From positions 44,751 to 108,750 of the forward strand of contig PYJD01000016.1 of NCBI GenBank assembly GCA_003635315.1: DNA of 64,000 nt, given 5' to 3'. This DNA is from Candidatus Poribacteria bacterium. GTDB taxonomy: Bacteria; Poribacteria; WGA-4E; WGA-3G. Position 1 is the first letter of the stretch, and the number at the start of each line of letters is the position of its first letter. The notes below the pieces were generated by a model that was given only the letters and a program-made list of their open reading frames with translations, searched no databases and had not been told where the DNA came from. Below, piece after piece: positions 1 through 9,555 of this stretch. Both the position numbers and the translations under genes were made by a program.

Positions 1-60
1 GAAGTTGTTGATAACTTAGTTGAATCAGACAAAGACAATTCAGAAGTATCAAAGGAATAA
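1..60 (+). CDS. C-terminal tail of an upstream gene, probably NusA
   Basis: An open frame enters from the left edge and ends in TAA at 58-60 after 19 codons. The residues are mostly acidic or polar (EVVDNLVESDKDNSEVSKE). No domain can be recognised in so short a piece. The call rests on context: ylxR and infB follow directly, and in most bacteria the gene before ylxR is nusA, whose C-terminus is often acidic. The N-terminal part lies outside the window. Confidence 0.5.
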   Translation, partial: EVVDNLVESDKDNSEVSKE

Positions 61-129
61 CAGGATTATTGCCGACAACTTTATAATAATTTTAAGAGAA
101 TTAATGGCATCTACTCTATAACATAATTA

Positions 130-417
130 ATGAATAACCTTAATGTACCCATACGTACCTGTATCGGGTGCCGGGGTAAATTCCCACAGAAGACGTTAAT
201 CCGTTTTGTGTGTTCCAAAGGTAAGGTCTTACAACTTGACGGGTTTGAGAGACATCCTGGTCGAGGAGCATACATTTGCAGATCTAAAGAGTGTATAAAG
301 AAAGCTTTTAAAGAATCAAGACGGATAAATGCGTTGTTACGTGTACAATTATCACAATCCGTTATCACAGAATTCGAACAGGCAATCCTTGAGAAGGAGG
401 CAATCGCCGATGGGTAA
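130..417 (+). CDS. ylxR: YlxR (DUF448) family RNA-binding protein
   Basis: This 95-residue protein matches the YlxR/DUF448 family, small nucleic-acid-binding proteins encoded between nusA and infB; a Bacillus member has been linked to RNase P control (RnpM). The hallmarks are visible: RTCIGCRGKFPQKTLIRFV near residues 9-27 and GRGAYIC near residues 45-51, both typical of the fold. The stop overlaps the infB start by 8 bases (ATGGGTAA), so the two are almost certainly cotranscribed and translationally coupled. Length and position are normal for the family. Confidence 0.93.
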   Translation: MNNLNVPIRTCIGCRGKFPQKTLIRFVCSKGKVLQLDGFERHPGRGAYICRSKECIKKAFKESRRINALLRVQLSQSVITEFEQAILEKEAIADG

Positions 418-2566
418 ACAGAAACCACAATCAGATACATCTGAACAAAAGACATCTCAGAGTGCTAATGTTAGGGTATATGAATTAGCTAAACGTTATG
501 AGTTAAGCAGCAAGGAACTAATAGAGATATTGGTAGAACTTGGAGTACCAATTAAAAATCACATGAGTACTTTAGATCCAGAGACGATTATATTAGTTGA
601 AGCAGAATTACATCCACAAGAAACTATAACTTCTGATGAACAAGATGCAATCAATGTTGAATCGATATCTGAAAAAAATAATGAAAACCAAGATACTGAA
701 ATTGTTGAGATTGAATCAGAAGAAAGGGATGAACAGTTAGAGAAATCAGAAGATATAAAAGAGGATGAAGTAGAACCTATTCCAGATGCTGATATACCAG
801 AGGAATCTATTTTGCAAGTTCCAGAGGGTGTAACAGTGGGGACATTGGCCTCTCAGCTTAATTTACAACCAAACCAGTTGATAATGCAATTGATGAAATT
901 GAAAGTCATGGCAGCTATCAACCAAAGCTTAGATTATGATACCCTGACTGCGTTAAGCAAAGAATACAATTTTGAAGTTGTCCAAGAAAAAACACTTGAA
1001 GAAGAACTCTTTACAATGGATGAAGATCCCCCAGAATCATTAACCCCTCGCGCCCCAGTTGTTACTATAATGGGGCATGTGGATCACGGTAAGACGTCAT
1101 TATTAGATTCAATACGAGAATCGAATATCAGTGAGTCTGAAGCAGGAAATATCACTCAACATATTGGAGCTTATCATGTTGAATTAGAAAATGGAAGTAT
1201 CGTATTTCTTGACACTCCCGGCCACGCAGCATTTACTGCTATGCGTGCTCGAGGTGCACAGGTAACCGATCTTGTTGTCTTGATTGTGGCTGCTGATGAT
1301 GGTGTGATGCCACAGACAATAGAGGCAATTAATCATGCTAAAGCTGCAAAAGTACCTATTGTTGTGGCTATAAATAAGATTGATGTTCCCGGGGCAAGAT
1401 CTGATTTTGTGAAACAACAGTTGGTTGATAACGAATTAGTTCCAGAAGATTGGGGTGGACAAACTATATGTGTTGAAGTATCCGCAATTGAAGGAACTGG
1501 TATTGACTTACTCCTTGAAATGATCCTACTTGAAGCAGCTCTTCTGGAATTAAAAGCGAATCCTAACAAACCAGCACGCGGTGTTGTTATAGAGGCACAA
1601 GTAGATAAAGGCCGCGGTGCAGTAGCAACTGTATTGGTCCAAAGTGGTACATTACGGGTTGGAGATTCATTTGTCTCAGGACGATATTCTGGTAGAGTTA
1701 GAGCTATGATGAGTGATGATGGTAAACGTCTAAAGGAAGCACAGCCATCCACCCCTGTAGAGGTGCTCGGATTTACAGGAGTACCAGAAGCAGGTAATCT
1801 CTTCTTTGCAGTTGAATCTGAAAAGGATGCTCGAACTATCAGCGAAGAACGACAAGATCAATATCGGATATCTCAACTTGGAACTAATAGTCATGTAAGT
1901 CTTGATGATTTATACCAACAAATTCAAGAAGGGGATATAAAGGATCTCAATCTTATCATAAAGGGTGATGTGCAAGGCTCAGTGCAAGCAATAACGGAGT
2001 CGTTGCAAAAACTGAGTTCCGCTGAAGTAAAGATTAATATCATTCATGAAGCGACTGGGGGTATAACAGAAACAGATATTCTGTTGGCATCTGCTTCTGA
2101 TGCGATTGTTGTTGGTTTTAATGTGCACCCTACCACAGAAGCGGTCAAGGCAACGGAAACAGAAGGAATAGATGTACGCACATATTCAGTAATCTACGAT
2201 ATTCTTTCAGACATTCAATCTGCTATGGAAGGATTGTTAGAACCCGAAGTACGGGAAGTCATCATTGGACGTGCTGAAGTAAGAGAGATATTTAGGGTAC
2301 CACGTAGTGGTTTGGTGGCTGGTAGCTATGTGAATTGGGGTAGAATTTCCTTTAATCAGCCACTTCGTGTCTTACGACAAAATAGATTAATTTTTGAAGG
2401 AAAAGTTGACTCACTTAGACGTTTTAAGGATAATGTCACAGAGGTACAAGCAAATTACGAATGTGGTATCGGTATTGAGGAATTTGACGATATTAAAGTT
2501 GGAGATGTGTTAGAATGTTATGTACATGAGGAAGTAGCACGTACACTACAAACAGGAAGTCAATAA
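410..2566 (+). CDS. infB: Translation initiation factor IF-2
   Basis: IF-2 is the GTPase that brings initiator tRNA to the 30S subunit and promotes 50S joining. I start it at ATG 410 (MGKQKPQ), 718 residues, because AGAAGGAGG lies at 392-400; a longer open frame back to 329 would run through ylxR and lacks a ribosome site. Visible parts: an IF2_N module at about residues 21-60, an acidic linker of about 80 residues, a second IF2_N-like module at about 137-195, and the G domain with GHVDHGKT (221-228), DTPGH (268-272) and NKID (322-325). The C-terminal initiator-tRNA-binding region follows. It lies in the nusA-infB-rbfA cluster. Confidence 0.98.
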   Translation: MGKQKPQSDTSEQKTSQSANVRVYELAKRYELSSKELIEILVELGVPIKNHMSTLDPETIILVEAELHPQETITSDEQDAINVESISEKNNENQDTEIVEIESEERDEQLEKSEDIKEDEVEPIPDADIPEESILQVPEGVTVGTLASQLNLQPNQLIMQLMKLKVMAAINQSLDYDTLTALSKEYNFEVVQEKTLEEELFTMDEDPPESLTPRAPVVTIMGHVDHGKTSLLDSIRESNISESEAGNITQHIGAYHVELENGSIVFLDTPGHAAFTAMRARGAQVTDLVVLIVAADDGVMPQTIEAINHAKAAKVPIVVAINKIDVPGARSDFVKQQLVDNELVPEDWGGQTICVEVSAIEGTGIDLLLEMILLEAALLELKANPNKPARGVVIEAQVDKGRGAVATVLVQSGTLRVGDSFVSGRYSGRVRAMMSDDGKRLKEAQPSTPVEVLGFTGVPEAGNLFFAVESEKDARTISEERQDQYRISQLGTNSHVSLDDLYQQIQEGDIKDLNLIIKGDVQGSVQAITESLQKLSSAEVKINIIHEATGGITETDILLASASDAIVVGFNVHPTTEAVKATETEGIDVRTYSVIYDILSDIQSAMEGLLEPEVREVIIGRAEVREIFRVPRSGLVAGSYVNWGRISFNQPLRVLRQNRLIFEGKVDSLRRFKDNVTEVQANYECGIGIEEFDDIKVGDVLECYVHEEVARTLQTGSQ

Positions 2567-2696
2567 ATCAAGTAATATTACCAAGAGGTGTTATATAATT
2601 AACACACCGTAGAGTATTTCCTAACCAACAATATACTTATTGGTTAAGTAAATAGAGTTTTAACTTTCAATTTTATTACTGAAGATATACACAGAG

Positions 2697-2981
2697 ATGC
2701 ACATCGGCGTATGTAAGATCAAGTTATACCTACCTGAATGCCAGTCACTAAAAGACAAACGCAGAATAGTAAAAAGCATTATTGATCGACTGAAAAATAA
2801 GTTTAATATTTCGATCGCAGAAATTGAAGCACTTGATATACACCAGACTGCAATTATAGGATTAGTATCAGTATCAAATGAAGTAAAATTTGTGAATCAA
2901 ATTTTATCGCAATGCGTTAAATTCATTGAGGAAAATTCATCAGCAATATTAACTGATTATGAAACAGAATTTTTCTTTTAA
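2697..2981 (+). CDS. ylxP: DUF503 (YlxP-like) protein
   Basis: A 94-residue protein with the DUF503 signature: an N-terminal strand (MHIGVCKIKLYLP) followed by SLKDKRRIVKSIIDRLKNKF at about residues 17-36. Members sit between infB and rbfA in many bacteria; their molecular role is not established, though a ribosome-related role is inferred from context. The start has only a weak purine-rich site, but it matches the usual start of the family. A 130-base gap with small weak hairpins separates it from infB. Confidence 0.88.
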   Translation: MHIGVCKIKLYLPECQSLKDKRRIVKSIIDRLKNKFNISIAEIEALDIHQTAIIGLVSVSNEVKFVNQILSQCVKFIEENSSAILTDYETEFFF

Positions 2982-3110
2982 TAGTTGGGATACGTGGTAA
3001 ACAATTTCAGTTAATATCGAATTACTTAATTTTGAAGTATAGATGTGTTCGTGTAATACCAATATTCCGATTTATTACTATTAATCTCCCACCAATTAGA
3101 GGATAAAACC

Positions 3111-3491
3111 ATGGTAGAAAATAGACGACAGGATCGTGTATCCGCGCTTATTCAGAGAGAATTGAGCGAAGTAATTCAACGTGTACTTAAAGATCCACGT
3201 ATTGCATTTTGCACTGTAACCCATGCGGAAGTATCCTCTGATCTAAAATATGTTGATGTGAAAGTGAGCGTCATAGGATCTCCAGAACAAAGAGAAGAAA
3301 CTATAACTGGACTAAAAAGTGCTGCAGGTTTTTTGAGACGAGAGATAAGTCGTCGATTAGCACTCAGGTACTCACCTGAACTCCGGTTCGGATTAGACGA
3401 TTCAGTTGACCATCTGATGAAGATAGATAGTCTTCTCAAACAGATTGAAACAGACGATGACTTACCTGAAGATTCAATACACGACATTTAG
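3111..3491 (+). CDS. rbfA: Ribosome-binding factor A
   Basis: RbfA is a KH-like protein needed for late 30S maturation and 16S 5'-end processing. The 126-residue sequence begins with ENRRQDRVSALIQRELSEVI, then has DPRIAFCTVTHAEVSSDLKY and the SAAGFLRREISRRLALRYSPEL segment, all typical of RbfA. AGAGGA at 3099-3104 fits the ATG. Only five bases separate it from nrnA, so they are probably one transcript. The acidic C-terminal tail is short and unremarkable. Confidence 0.97.
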   Translation: MVENRRQDRVSALIQRELSEVIQRVLKDPRIAFCTVTHAEVSSDLKYVDVKVSVIGSPEQREETITGLKSAAGFLRREISRRLALRYSPELRFGLDDSVDHLMKIDSLLKQIETDDDLPEDSIHDI

Positions 3492-3496
3492 ACTCG

Positions 3497-4474
3497 ATGG
3501 ATAGTTTTCGCTCCGTCCTTACCATTATTGAGCAACATCAATCATTTGCTATTTCAACACATGTGAATCCAGATGGTGATGCAATTGGCTCTGAATTAGC
3601 TCTATTCCTGATTCTTAAGAAATTAGGGAAAACTGTACGTATTTTTAATACAGATGTTGTTCCAGATAAATATCAGTTTCTCCCTAAATGGGAGACAATT
3701 GAAAATGCCGAAGCTTCTGTAGCATTTAGACCAGAAATCTTAGTCGTTGTGGATGCCAGTTCACGTGAACGGATTGGACCGTTTCTCAGTAAATGTCTTA
3801 TACCAACACATGCAGTTGTAAATATTGATCACCACCAAACCGCAGAAGAATTCGGAGATTACAATATCATCATCCCTTCTGCCTCATCCACAGCTGAAAT
3901 CATCTATAATCTAATTGAATCTGCAAACTATGAGATTGATGAAGCCTGTGCACTATGTCTGTATACAGGTTTAATGTTTGATACTGGATGTTTTCGTTAT
4001 AGTAATGCAGACGCTGATACACATAGGATCGCAGCAAATTTAATAGATATTGGCAACTTTGCTCCTGATGAGATCTATCGTAATGTTTATGAGCATGTCT
4101 CTCTGGGGAAAATCCGTTTATTGGGACAAACATTGAGGACGTTGGAACTAACTCCTGATGGTAAAATCGCTTGGGTTTTGGTAACCCAGAAAATGTTTAA
4201 AGACACTAAAACAACCTTTGATGATGTGGAAGGATTTGTTAACCAGATTCAAGCAATTGAGAGTGTTGAAGTAGCAATTTGTGTGTGTGAATTGCCTGAT
4301 GGAAACTCAAAAATAAGTTTACGCAGTGAAGGTAGTGTGGACGTTGCTAAATTAGCAGCTGAATTCGATGGGGGAGGACACGAACGTGCGTCTGGGTGTA
4401 GAATCAACCTACCTTATACATCTGCAATTGCCACCCTTGTGGAAAGTGCAAAACGGCGAATAAAAACTATATAA
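3497..4474 (+). CDS. nrnA: Bifunctional oligoribonuclease / PAP phosphatase (DHH/DHHA1)
   Basis: The 325-residue protein has the DHH phosphoesterase architecture of NrnA, which degrades nanoRNAs and dephosphorylates 3'-phosphoadenosine 5'-phosphate. The motifs are visible in order: HVNPDGDAIGSE (about 22-33), the D-H-H triad (about 110-112, NIDHHQT), GLMFDTGCFRYSNAD (about 158-172) and the DHHA1 glycine loop GGGHERASGC (about 292-301). It directly follows rbfA, the common position. All expected metal-binding residues are present, so it is probably active. Confidence 0.95.
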   Translation: MDSFRSVLTIIEQHQSFAISTHVNPDGDAIGSELALFLILKKLGKTVRIFNTDVVPDKYQFLPKWETIENAEASVAFRPEILVVVDASSRERIGPFLSKCLIPTHAVVNIDHHQTAEEFGDYNIIIPSASSTAEIIYNLIESANYEIDEACALCLYTGLMFDTGCFRYSNADADTHRIAANLIDIGNFAPDEIYRNVYEHVSLGKIRLLGQTLRTLELTPDGKIAWVLVTQKMFKDTKTTFDDVEGFVNQIQAIESVEVAICVCELPDGNSKISLRSEGSVDVAKLAAEFDGGGHERASGCRINLPYTSAIATLVESAKRRIKTI

Positions 4475-4679
4475 AGGACAGTTTATACATTACCTATTAA
4501 GTTTACTTAAGATGAGCAGTTCAATTGTAATGGATACATCCACAGATAGATTCCAATTGCAAAAGCAAGGTTAACTGTTCTACACATTTATAGATATTCA
4601 AAGTTTAAAATACCACCTTTTTCAGAAGTCCTACCAAGTTCTAAAGAACTAATATAACAAGAACTTGCGGAGGTATTGA

Positions 4680-5624
4680 ATGCAATCATTCTATAATTTA
4701 GAAGCCATACCAGAATTATCTCAAAATTCTGTTGTTACTTTTGGGGTATTCGATGGATTACATATTGGACACCAAGATGTTCTTGATAAAGTTTGTTCGA
4801 TTGCAGATGCTGAAAAACTGACCAGTATTCTCTTTGGATTCTATCCACACCCATTATCATATCTTGCTCCAGAGAAATGTCCACCTGTTCTAATGTGCTT
4901 ACCTAAACGGATTGAGATTTTACAGCATCTTGGAATTGATACAACTATCTTCATAAACTTCGACGAAAGTATTGCTTCAATGACACCAGACACCTTTGTT
5001 AACACGATTCTTCTTGATATGTGTTGTGCAAAACACGTCGTTGTCGGTTATGCATGTCAGTTTGGAAAAGACAGACAAGGAAACGCGGGTTTGTTAGAAA
5101 CCATCGGTAAGCAATCCGGATTTGATGTTTCAGTAGTACCACCAACACAGCTGAATGGATTACCCGTACATAGTACACGTATACGACAATCTATAGCACG
5201 AGGTGATCTTGGTTTAGCATCACAACTATTAGGTAGGGTTTATTCTGTTAGTGGAACTATTGTTCAAGGAGATGGACGTGGTAAACAGTTAGGATTTCCA
5301 ACAGCGAATATTGATACAGGTGAACAACTATGTCCCCCAAATGGAGTGTATGCTATTCAAGCAAAATTAGAGGAACACTGGTTGAATGGAGTTGTGAATA
5401 TAGGGATTCGACCAACCTTCAATGGAACTGAATTTCAGGTTGAAAGTCACTTATTTGACTTTGACGAGATTGTATATGGGGAGACACTTGAGATATTTTT
5501 CATCGAAAAAATACGGAGCGAACGTAAATTCTCAACAATACACGCCTTAAGACAACAGATAAATAGGGATATCGTTGCTGCAAATGAGATCCTGGACCAC
5601 CAATCCCAAGTGATAACGAAATAA
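4680..5624 (+). CDS. ribF: Bifunctional riboflavin kinase / FAD synthetase
   Basis: RibF makes FMN and FAD from riboflavin. The N-terminal nucleotidyltransferase domain shows TFGVFDGLHIGHQ (about residues 20-32), and R-x-S-I-x-x-G-D-L near 166-176 links to the kinase domain. The kinase domain starts at about 185 with GTIVQGDGRGKQLGFPTANI. The 314-residue length is typical. GGAGG at 4669-4673 supports the start. A 205-base gap precedes it; truB, normally next to ribF, is not there. No FMN riboswitch is visible upstream. Confidence 0.96.
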   Translation: MQSFYNLEAIPELSQNSVVTFGVFDGLHIGHQDVLDKVCSIADAEKLTSILFGFYPHPLSYLAPEKCPPVLMCLPKRIEILQHLGIDTTIFINFDESIASMTPDTFVNTILLDMCCAKHVVVGYACQFGKDRQGNAGLLETIGKQSGFDVSVVPPTQLNGLPVHSTRIRQSIARGDLGLASQLLGRVYSVSGTIVQGDGRGKQLGFPTANIDTGEQLCPPNGVYAIQAKLEEHWLNGVVNIGIRPTFNGTEFQVESHLFDFDEIVYGETLEIFFIEKIRSERKFSTIHALRQQINRDIVAANEILDHQSQVITK

Positions 5625-5706
5625 AATCCCGTCTTTATTTTTCTTCCTATAGTTTGACTTTTCATTCGTGTAATTAAGACAATCTTAGAGAATTTACCTT
5701 TGGCTG

Positions 5707-6342
5707 TTATATCCGATTTCCTGTCCATAGAACACCTCTATGAATTACCTCTTGAAATGTTGGATTCTCAAGTACTTCCATATCATGACCTAAAGCAAAA
5801 TAAAAGACTCTCCCTTTACCATATATATGATAAAAAGCCATCACATGGGTCTCGTCCTTTGTATGGTCATAGGCAGACATGAGATGGTTTGAATCATCTG
5901 GATCGTGTTTTAAATAATAGAGTTCATCCTTAACATTGAAGTCTGTTAATCCAACTGTAATGGGATGAGTAGATTCAGTCACCTTAACTGTAAAATCCAT
6001 ATATGGACTATGTCCGTTGAAGAATCCGTTGAGCATACCATGATATCCGTCTGCCTCTCTAAAAGATGCGGCTGCAGTATGCAGTCCAAAGAATCCGCCA
6101 CCAGATTCTATATATTTAAGTAATCCTGACTCTTGTTCGTTTGTTAGTTCACCAACGTCGGTATAAAAAAGTATAGATTGGTAGTATTTTATTCCATTGC
6201 AGAGAATATCATAATCTTGTGAGAAATCAGCAACTACATTCTCTGTTCTATTTAGCACTTCAGTTATGAACTGTCCATTCCCATCATGATCATGATAGAT
6301 CCCTTCAGTCCCTACAAAAACAAGTGATTTGAGCTTATCCAT
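5707..6342 (-). CDS. ThuA-like domain protein
   Basis: A 211-residue protein resembling the ThuA (trehalose utilisation) family, a glutamine-amidotransferase-like fold found near sugar dehydrogenases in many sugar-degrading bacteria. Typical features are the alternating strand pattern (SLVFVGTEG), the loop GGGFFGLHTAAASF at about residues 87-100, HPITVGLTDF at about 126-135 and the late GKGRVFYFALGHD (about 176-188). The exact reaction is not known. AGGAG lies six bases upstream of the ATG, and 15 bases separate it from the upstream dehydrogenase, so the two form an operon. It converges on ribF. Confidence 0.85.
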   Translation of the reverse strand: MDKLKSLVFVGTEGIYHDHDGNGQFITEVLNRTENVVADFSQDYDILCNGIKYYQSILFYTDVGELTNEQESGLLKYIESGGGFFGLHTAAASFREADGYHGMLNGFFNGHSPYMDFTVKVTESTHPITVGLTDFNVKDELYYLKHDPDDSNHLMSAYDHTKDETHVMAFYHIYGKGRVFYFALGHDMEVLENPTFQEVIHRGVLWTGNRI

Positions 6343-6357
6343 ATGTAACTCCTATTT

Positions 6358-7386
6358 TCATTTGGGAAAAACAAGTACTTTCACTGAACCGTGTTCATCC
6401 CGACCTGCTGCCACAGCGAAAGCTTGGTTAATTTCATCTAAATTGAATCTGTGTGTGACAAGAGGATTTGGATCCAGTTTTCCAGCTGCAAGAAGATCAA
6501 TAGCAATTTGAAATTCTGTTCTGCCACCATGTCTGCCATAACAGAAGGACCAAATCACAGTTAATTCTCGACTTCGGGCAAACCGTTCGGAAAATGTAAG
6601 TGGTGAGCGATGTCCACCAACCATACAAACACGACCACGTTTTGTTGCTATCTCCGTAGCTTGTTCTAAAGTATTTGCATCTCCACCAACTGCTTCAAAG
6701 ACGACATCTGCACCACGTCCGCCACTCCACTCCATGACTGCTTCAACAGCATTTGTTTTGTCTACATTTATAGGGACAGCCCCCACTGCTTCATTGGCGA
6801 TAGACAGAGGGTTATTTGGTTTTCCTAACATGACGATAGATGATGCGCCAGCAGTATCAGCTACTTGAGCAATTGTCAAACCAACTGGACCGCTTCCAAT
6901 AATTGCGACACGATCTCCAGGAGATACCATTGCCCTGTTAACAGCATGAACAGCAACAGCATAAACCTCTGCCAACGCTCCACCTTCAAGAGATACAGAG
7001 TCAGGTAGGGAATAAACATTTGTAGTCTTAGTTACCATATATTCTGCGAAACCCCCTCCGGCATGACGAAGATTTGCACAAATATTATAGTACCCGTTAT
7101 AGCATTCTGGACAATTATTGCATGGTGAAATAGGTTCAACGGCAACCCGTTCTCCGGATTTATAATCAACTACATCTTTACCAATGTCAATAATATGACC
7201 TGCCAATTCGTGTCCACCGATCCGGGGTGATTGTGGTTTTTCTGGTTGATGATGATATCCGTGAAGATCACTTCCACAAATCCCCGCTGCATCTACTTTC
7301 ACCAATACTTGTTCATTCCCAGGTATTGGGTCAGGTACAGTTTCAACTCGAATATCTTTTCCACCATAAAATTGTGCAGCTTTCAT
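6358..7386 (-). CDS. Zinc-dependent alcohol/sugar dehydrogenase (MDR family)
   Basis: A 342-residue medium-chain dehydrogenase. Catalytic zinc ligands are visible as C37 (GICGSD) and H59-E60 (GGHE). The structural zinc site is complete with C89, C92, C95 and C103. The NAD-binding loop IIGSGPVGLTIAQ follows. It belongs to the sorbitol/threonine/galactitol dehydrogenase group; the substrate cannot be fixed from sequence. I start at ATG 7386 (MKAAQFYGG), because GGAG lies six bases before it, rather than at the in-frame codons up to 7425. It is transcribed just ahead of the ThuA-like gene. Confidence 0.93.
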   Translation of the reverse strand: MKAAQFYGGKDIRVETVPDPIPGNEQVLVKVDAAGICGSDLHGYHHQPEKPQSPRIGGHELAGHIIDIGKDVVDYKSGERVAVEPISPCNNCPECYNGYYNICANLRHAGGGFAEYMVTKTTNVYSLPDSVSLEGGALAEVYAVAVHAVNRAMVSPGDRVAIIGSGPVGLTIAQVADTAGASSIVMLGKPNNPLSIANEAVGAVPINVDKTNAVEAVMEWSGGRGADVVFEAVGGDANTLEQATEIATKRGRVCMVGGHRSPLTFSERFARSRELTVIWSFCYGRHGGRTEFQIAIDLLAAGKLDPNPLVTHRFNLDEINQAFAVAAGRDEHGSVKVLVFPK

Positions 7387-7556
7387 TATCATCTCCACTA
7401 TATAATTGGAATTTAAAAATAACACAACCAGTAGGACATGTCAATTGGTATTGATGATAGAAATTTCTACTTAAGAGAAATGTCACTCAGAAATGATATA
7501 TCCCTAAACATAGAATACAGAAATAGTATCAATGGTGAACAAGAATATACACTTAA

Positions 7557-8159
7557 TTACTGATTTGCTTTTATATACTTCCACCCATCAACAAATACAG
7601 GAAATCCTCGGATTAGACAAACAGCAACTGTGGCATAGGCAAATATTACCGTTACATGGGTAAATGTAGGAAGTATATATGTATTAGGATGATACTGTGT
7701 AAGAAAAGATAATGTGGGTAGGAGAACAAAAGTAAGTAATTTTATGCCACCATAAAATCCGCGTGAGAATCTTGAACTTGTCAAAGCGCGTGTCCAGGGA
7801 ATAGTCATCATTTCAAAAGGCGTTTTGTTATCTTGCATCGCCATACTTCTGACACTATCAGTCAGTAATCCGCGTGTAATCACTATCATTGGCAACCAAT
7901 ATGGAATTATATTACTAACTACAGAAAAATAAATCCAGAATACAATTTCAACTATCCTGTCTGCTGCGATATCAAAGACAGCACCAAATGCAGATGTTTC
8001 GTTACGTTTACGGGCAACTATACCATCTACAGAATCAAGATAGAAAATAATAATGATTGTTACAATACAGACGATATCAATGTAAGGATGTTGATTGAAA
8101 ACTGCGATGACAACGAACGTAATCATAAGACGGAATAGTGTAATAGCGTTTGCTGCCAT
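7557..8159 (-). CDS. CDP-alcohol phosphatidyltransferase
   Basis: A 200-residue integral membrane enzyme of phospholipid head-group synthesis. The family signature D-x2-DG-x2-AR-x8-G-x3-D-x3-D is intact: D42, D45-G46, A49-R50, G59, D63 and D67. About six hydrophobic segments are visible. PgsA (phosphatidylglycerophosphate synthase) is the likeliest specificity by size, but CDP-inositol or other head groups cannot be excluded. GGAG stands eight bases before the ATG. A 170-base gap to the dehydrogenase suggests a separate unit. Confidence 0.9.
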   Translation of the reverse strand: MAANAITLFRLMITFVVIAVFNQHPYIDIVCIVTIIIIFYLDSVDGIVARKRNETSAFGAVFDIAADRIVEIVFWIYFSVVSNIIPYWLPMIVITRGLLTDSVRSMAMQDNKTPFEMMTIPWTRALTSSRFSRGFYGGIKLLTFVLLPTLSFLTQYHPNTYILPTFTHVTVIFAYATVAVCLIRGFPVFVDGWKYIKANQ

Positions 8160-8422
8160 GATATTATCTCCGATTCAATTTCAATACTAAAATTAGTGAT
8201 AACATTAGATTCTATTCATGCTCAGAAGATAAGAATACTGGTGAAAGTAATAGGGAAAAATAAACATAATCCCTTATCATTAGAAATTGTAACAGATTAA
8301 TTATTGAATAGCAAGGTCATTAACCATTAATGATAACGCATAATTCGGTTATGGAAATTTCTTGATTGCAAAGTTTATTTAGGATAGAATCTATTGGATA
8401 ATTTATTATTGAGGAGATGATA

Positions 8423-9493
8423 ATGCGAACAGTCAAATTAGGTTTAATTGGTGCTGGTGGTATTTCAGGAGCACATTGTAGGACACTTGCTGAGATCGAA
8501 GGTGCAGAAATTATTGCAGTATCGGATTTAGTTCCTGCAAATTTAGAGAGAGCTAAGGAAACTTGGAATATTAAACACACATTTGAAGATTATAATGAAA
8601 TGCTGAAAATGGACGAGATTGAGGCAGTGTATGTGTGCACCCCCACAGGCGTCCATGCAGCCCCAACAGTTGCCTCATTAAATGCTGGTAAGCACGTGTT
8701 CTGTGAAAAACCGATGGAAGCCACACTTGAGGGAGCGGAAGCCATGTGGCGTGCATCAGTCGAAAACGATAGAATCCTGATGATTGGTTTAAAACTTCGC
8801 TATTCACCACAAGTAATCAAAGCAAAAGAGATAGTGGATGCAGGAACTCTTGGTGATATCTATTATGCGGAAACGGTCGCAGATCGTCGACGGGGTAATC
8901 CCGGTGGAAGTTTTATTCGTAAGGCAACAGCCGGACTGGGTGCTTCAGCAGATATTGGTGTTTATGCACTGGATACTGCTCTCTATTTAATGGGACATCC
9001 TAAACCTGTAGCAGTGTCAGGAATTACCTCAAACTACCTAAGTCTCCATAACACTTGGAATGAATCGCTCAAAGAAACTGAAGTAGAAGATTTTGGAGTG
9101 GGATGGGTTGTCTTTGATAACGGTGCACGCTTAGTATTCAAGACATGTTGGTGTATGAATATGGATTCTTTGGGTGGCACGATTTTTCTCGGTAAAAAAG
9201 CCGGATTACGAATTGGGATTGGTGAAGTCCGTGGTCCACAAGATGGTGTTCGTGTTTACGGTGATAAAGATGGTGAAATCCATGATGAAACTTACACAGA
9301 GTTTGAATCGGTAAGTGTATTCCACGAAGAGGATAGTGCATTTATTGATGCTGTAAGAAAAGGCAAACCCTCACCAATTGATCCTTATGAGATTATGTTG
9401 ACAAACGTAATTATACAAGGTGTAATTGATTCTTCTGAAGCAGGTGGCCGTGAAGTAGCAGTGACAGTACCGACACTGCAGTTAATTACCTAA
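8423..9493 (+). CDS. Gfo/Idh/MocA family NAD(P)-dependent oxidoreductase
   Basis: A 356-residue sugar or inositol-type dehydrogenase. The Rossmann loop LGLIGAGGISGAH is at residues 6-18, and the CEKP motif with the conserved lysine is at about 94-97. The segment DIGVYALDTALYLMG corresponds to the usual G-x-H-x-x-D catalytic area but carries Tyr where many members have His. I start at ATG 8423 because GGAG (8413-8416) lies six bases upstream; ATG 8417 would leave no spacing. It heads the plus-strand run of sulfatase genes, suggesting a role in oxidising a released sugar. Confidence 0.93.
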   Translation: MRTVKLGLIGAGGISGAHCRTLAEIEGAEIIAVSDLVPANLERAKETWNIKHTFEDYNEMLKMDEIEAVYVCTPTGVHAAPTVASLNAGKHVFCEKPMEATLEGAEAMWRASVENDRILMIGLKLRYSPQVIKAKEIVDAGTLGDIYYAETVADRRRGNPGGSFIRKATAGLGASADIGVYALDTALYLMGHPKPVAVSGITSNYLSLHNTWNESLKETEVEDFGVGWVVFDNGARLVFKTCWCMNMDSLGGTIFLGKKAGLRIGIGEVRGPQDGVRVYGDKDGEIHDETYTEFESVSVFHEEDSAFIDAVRKGKPSPIDPYEIMLTNVIIQGVIDSSEAGGREVAVTVPTLQLIT

Positions 9494-9555
9494 ACTTATC
9501 TATATCGGTTTTATGCAGAGAGAAGATAATTAGAATACTACCCACTTGATATTCC

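Noticed and set aside
329..409. Longer infB start at 329
   Set aside because: It would overlap most of ylxR; the ATG at 410 has a strong ribosome site and matches the family start.
2567..2696. Terminator between infB and the DUF503 gene
   Set aside because: Hairpins here are short (7 bases) and lack a T-run, and the cluster is normally one transcript.
4475..4679. FMN riboswitch before ribF
   Set aside because: None of the conserved FMN-aptamer segments are visible.
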